A stretch of 64,000 nt of DNA from Proteles cristata cristata. Lineage: Eukaryota > Chordata > Mammalia > Carnivora > Hyaenidae. A model generated the notes under the pieces. That model worked only from the letters and a program-made list of their open reading frames with translations. It did not search any database and had not been told where the DNA came from. The stretch covers positions 430,501-494,500 of the forward strand of contig JAESUZ010004796.1 of NCBI GenBank assembly GCA_017311185.1. The letters run 5' to 3'. The translations under genes and the position numbers were made by a program. Positions 61,539-64,000 of this stretch are shown piece by piece (position 1 is the first letter of the stretch; each line of letters begins with the position of its first letter).

Positions 61539-63670
61539 GGACCAGAGCATTATCAGGAGCAGACATTTGCTTTCATCAGGCACCTGGCCATTAACACCCA
61601 CCACTTATGTCCATTGTGTGCTGGACATTATACCAAGTCCATTATACCCAGTTCATCTCTGGGCTTGCCACTTTTTAACAATGTACAATTTTCATCAAGA
61701 AAACAGCTTAGAGTCCAGTATGCATACCGAACAGAAATACCTTTGAAGACGCGAAAACCTTCACACTGATGTCTATGGGCTTCCCACTTTCAGAGGTCTG
61801 AATGCCAACCAGGCTGTCTTTAACAAATGAGACTGAAAAGTGATTGTTTTTCATCTCCTAAAACCTCAGGTTTATGGGCAGTGAAAAAAGCTTAAACTAT
61901 TTCCTTGGCAGTATTTGCACCTAGGAGGTAAGATTAAGTCAACACAGTATGATGACATTTACATAATAAAGGTGTTCATTGAAACTTGGACTTTAGACTC
62001 CATTAACTTTATCTGCTAGTCTGATGCTTCTTCCTGATATCTGAACAGAGAGGAACTGTGAAGGAAACTCACATTAGCACTAACCAAATGCTAGTTTTCC
62101 ATAAGTACCCTTGCACAAACAAGCTGGCCCCGGAGAACAGAGCTCAGACACAGGACCCAGACGTGAGGCCAGTCTGGATCTTACAGATACACAGAAAGCA
62201 AACGAGGCAGGGACGGAATGGGAAATCTCAGCTGAGCCTTCAGTCTCTCTTTTCTCTGTACTTTTTTAAAAATACCTACCCAGACCCTTACCAGAAGGGG
62301 CAAGATAGTGTCATTGCTTTTTTTATTACAATGCCTCTGATATCCAGAAATACCCTCTGAGTGGTTAGCATTTATAGTTAAGGAGGTAATAACTTAAAGT
62401 TATCTTGATTGCTATAAATAGCGCTAGACTGCTACCACCTACTTATGTAACCCTGGGAAAGTCTCTCTGGGCTGTTGGGTGATTTCTCTACTGCCTGAGA
62501 AAGGCGAATTTCATTTCATAGTTAATCTGCAGTGGAAGCCTGTCAGAGACGCCCAACGCAACAAGATGTACTGTGGTGATGGAATTCAATCTCCTGCCTA
62601 TGGGCAGGGCTGCATCTAGCCCATACTTGAACATACGGGCATTGCATCTATCAGGAATTCTTCATTTCCAGGAGCTCCGACCGCAGGACTCACCGCGTTC
62701 ACGATGCACCTTTAAAGATACTCCCTGGCGTACAGTGCGAAGGTTCTTGGTCATAAAGTTCTAAAGAGAATCCGACTCTAATCTTAAACACGGCCCCGCA
62801 GTGACCTGGATAGAGCATCTCTGGATGTGTCCAGTAAGTCAGAATCCTCAAACACCTTTGGTCGTCTTCCTCCGACAGAGCATAAATGGAAATTTCTTAC
62901 CTTGCAATCAGGACCCCTCCACCACCTGACCCCCACCTACCTCCTTTCTCACTGTCCGAGAAGCCAGAGACTGAGGTAAAGGAACTTGGGCCAACCCCAC
63001 AGAGGGATGAAAAAGAAAATACAACGACCTCAGGTCATCTGTGGACGAGGCACAGGCTAGGCATCGGCACTGACATTATCTCATTTCATTTTTCAATCCA
63101 ATGTGGTAAGAACCCAACATCATTTGTTCAGCTGGTTAAAGAGACAGACTTGAACCCACTGACAAAAGAGAAGCCAAAGATCTCATGACTAGTAAATGGT
63201 CAGGCAGGCTCCTGAGGCTCCTCAGGCTGGAGGTGGAGGTGCCTTCATCACCTCCAGGAAGCCAGCAGAGCCCCAAGAGGAAGTGCACGTGGCTTGTGCC
63301 CATGAGATACACACCCCCCTCAGTGGCTGCAAACAGCCTGGGGCTATGAATGGAACACGCCGTGTTTGTACACTGGTATTTGCACATGACAAAAATCAGG
63401 CGCTGCCACCTACTAATTCCCTCAGCCACAGCAAAACAGCTACGTTTTCCAAGAATCCTCAAGACGTTATTTTAAGTACGTTTTGTAAATCTGTGCTCCT
63501 CCAGAAGGCTTGCAGGGTGCTAGCTAGATCTCTCCCTGCGCAGAGGATCTGTCCAGCACGAGCCAAATGCCAGTGTCTTCCAAACGAAAGCCTGTGGCCA
63601 TGAGGCTGGGGGTAAAAGCAGAGTGACTCAGAGCTAAGCAAAAATAACCCCTGTTTTCACCTCAGGTCTA
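61539..63670. other. Unique sequence, nothing recognised
   Basis: About 2.1 kb without recognisable SINE. Possible weak MIR traces near 62450 and 63100. No gene supported. Confidence 0.45.
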
Positions 63671-63673
63671 ATT

Positions 63674-63891
63674 TTTTTTTTTTAAACGTTTGTTTACTTT
63701 TGAGAGAGACACACACACAGAGAGTACGAGTGAGGGAGGGACAGAGAGGGAGGGAGACACAGAATCCGAAGCAGGCTCCAGGCTCTGAGCTGTCAGCACA
63801 GAGCCAGACAGAGGACTTAAACTCTCAAACCAGGAGATCATGACCTGAGCTGAAGTTGGAGATTCAAAAGACTGAACCACCCAGGTGTCTC
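63674..63891 (-). mobile_element. SINEC copy
   Basis: Minus-strand element with CCCAGGTGTCTC end. TCTAATT repeats at both sides. Confidence 0.9.
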
Positions 63892-64000
63892 ATCTAATTA
63901 CTGATAGAAAAATATATTGTACACAAACATAATTTAAGCGATTTATTGAAAGGGTTTTTTTTTTTTTTTTTTGGTCATGATATAAAAGAACCAATACTTT

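Larger units (their letters stand above)
33173..64000. other. Region upstream of first coding exon: presumed SIPA1L2 5' intron, no coding gene seen
   Basis: The predicted acceptor at 33173 implies that this is intron leading to a non-coding exon not identified here. The region is made of SINEs, L1, L2 and MIR remnants, a DNA transposon and unique sequence. I find no strong CpG island, so the main promoter probably lies beyond 64000. This is inference; a neighbouring gene cannot be excluded without expression data. Confidence 0.6.

Overview
The window is vertebrate nuclear DNA, almost certainly from a cat-family (felid) carnivore. It holds about 32 copies or fragments of the carnivore tRNA-Lys-derived SINE (CAN/SINEC group). 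Most have the long felid form: a GCGCCTGGGTGGCTCAGT-type head, a 'gctctgtgctgacagctcagagcctgg'-like body, a CT-rich stretch and an AATAAACATTAAAA tail. Also present are a carnivore L1 3' end, older L1, L2 and MIR remnants, and a TA-flanked Tigger-type DNA transposon. No bacterial, phage, CRISPR or operon structure is present.

One protein-coding gene is recognisable. It is SIPA1L2 (SPAR2, a Rap GTPase-activating protein of the SIPA1-like family), on the minus strand. Five exons can be placed to the base by canonical GT/AG sites and matching phases. They are, in transcript order, 31440-32907 (large first coding exon, start codon at 32907), 15063-15196, 13279-13467, 7421-7595 and 3097-3200. Together they encode residues 1-690: the N-terminal region and the start of the RapGAP domain. 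The remainder of the GAP domain, the PDZ domain and the C-terminal coiled coil lie beyond position 1. The first coding exon probably starts at a strong acceptor at 33173-33174. That gives about 265 nt of 5'UTR with three very short upstream ORFs, one of them a bare ATG-TGA.

Layout: 1-3096 is part of an intron; 3097-31440 holds four exons separated by introns of 4.2, 5.7, 1.6 and 16.2 kb; 31440-33172 is the first coding exon; 33173-64000 has no convincing coding sequence. That last part is presumably the intron leading to upstream non-coding exon(s), plus repeats. It contains a perfect 97-bp tandem duplication (59914-60107), a possible solo ERV LTR in the same orientation as SIPA1L2 (about 60680-61120), an exon-like + strand block at 50091-50308, L1 ORF2 remnants and the Tigger-type element.

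The most interesting structures are repeat-based: two tail-to-tail inverted SINE pairs in one SIPA1L2 intron (RNA hairpin potential), a SINE nested in another SINE with an exact target-site duplication, a possible SINE 3' transduction, the tandem duplication, the candidate LTR and the start-stop uORF. No new protein system was found. Apart from the SIPA1L2 exons, the longer open frames are repeat-derived or chance frames in GC-rich DNA.
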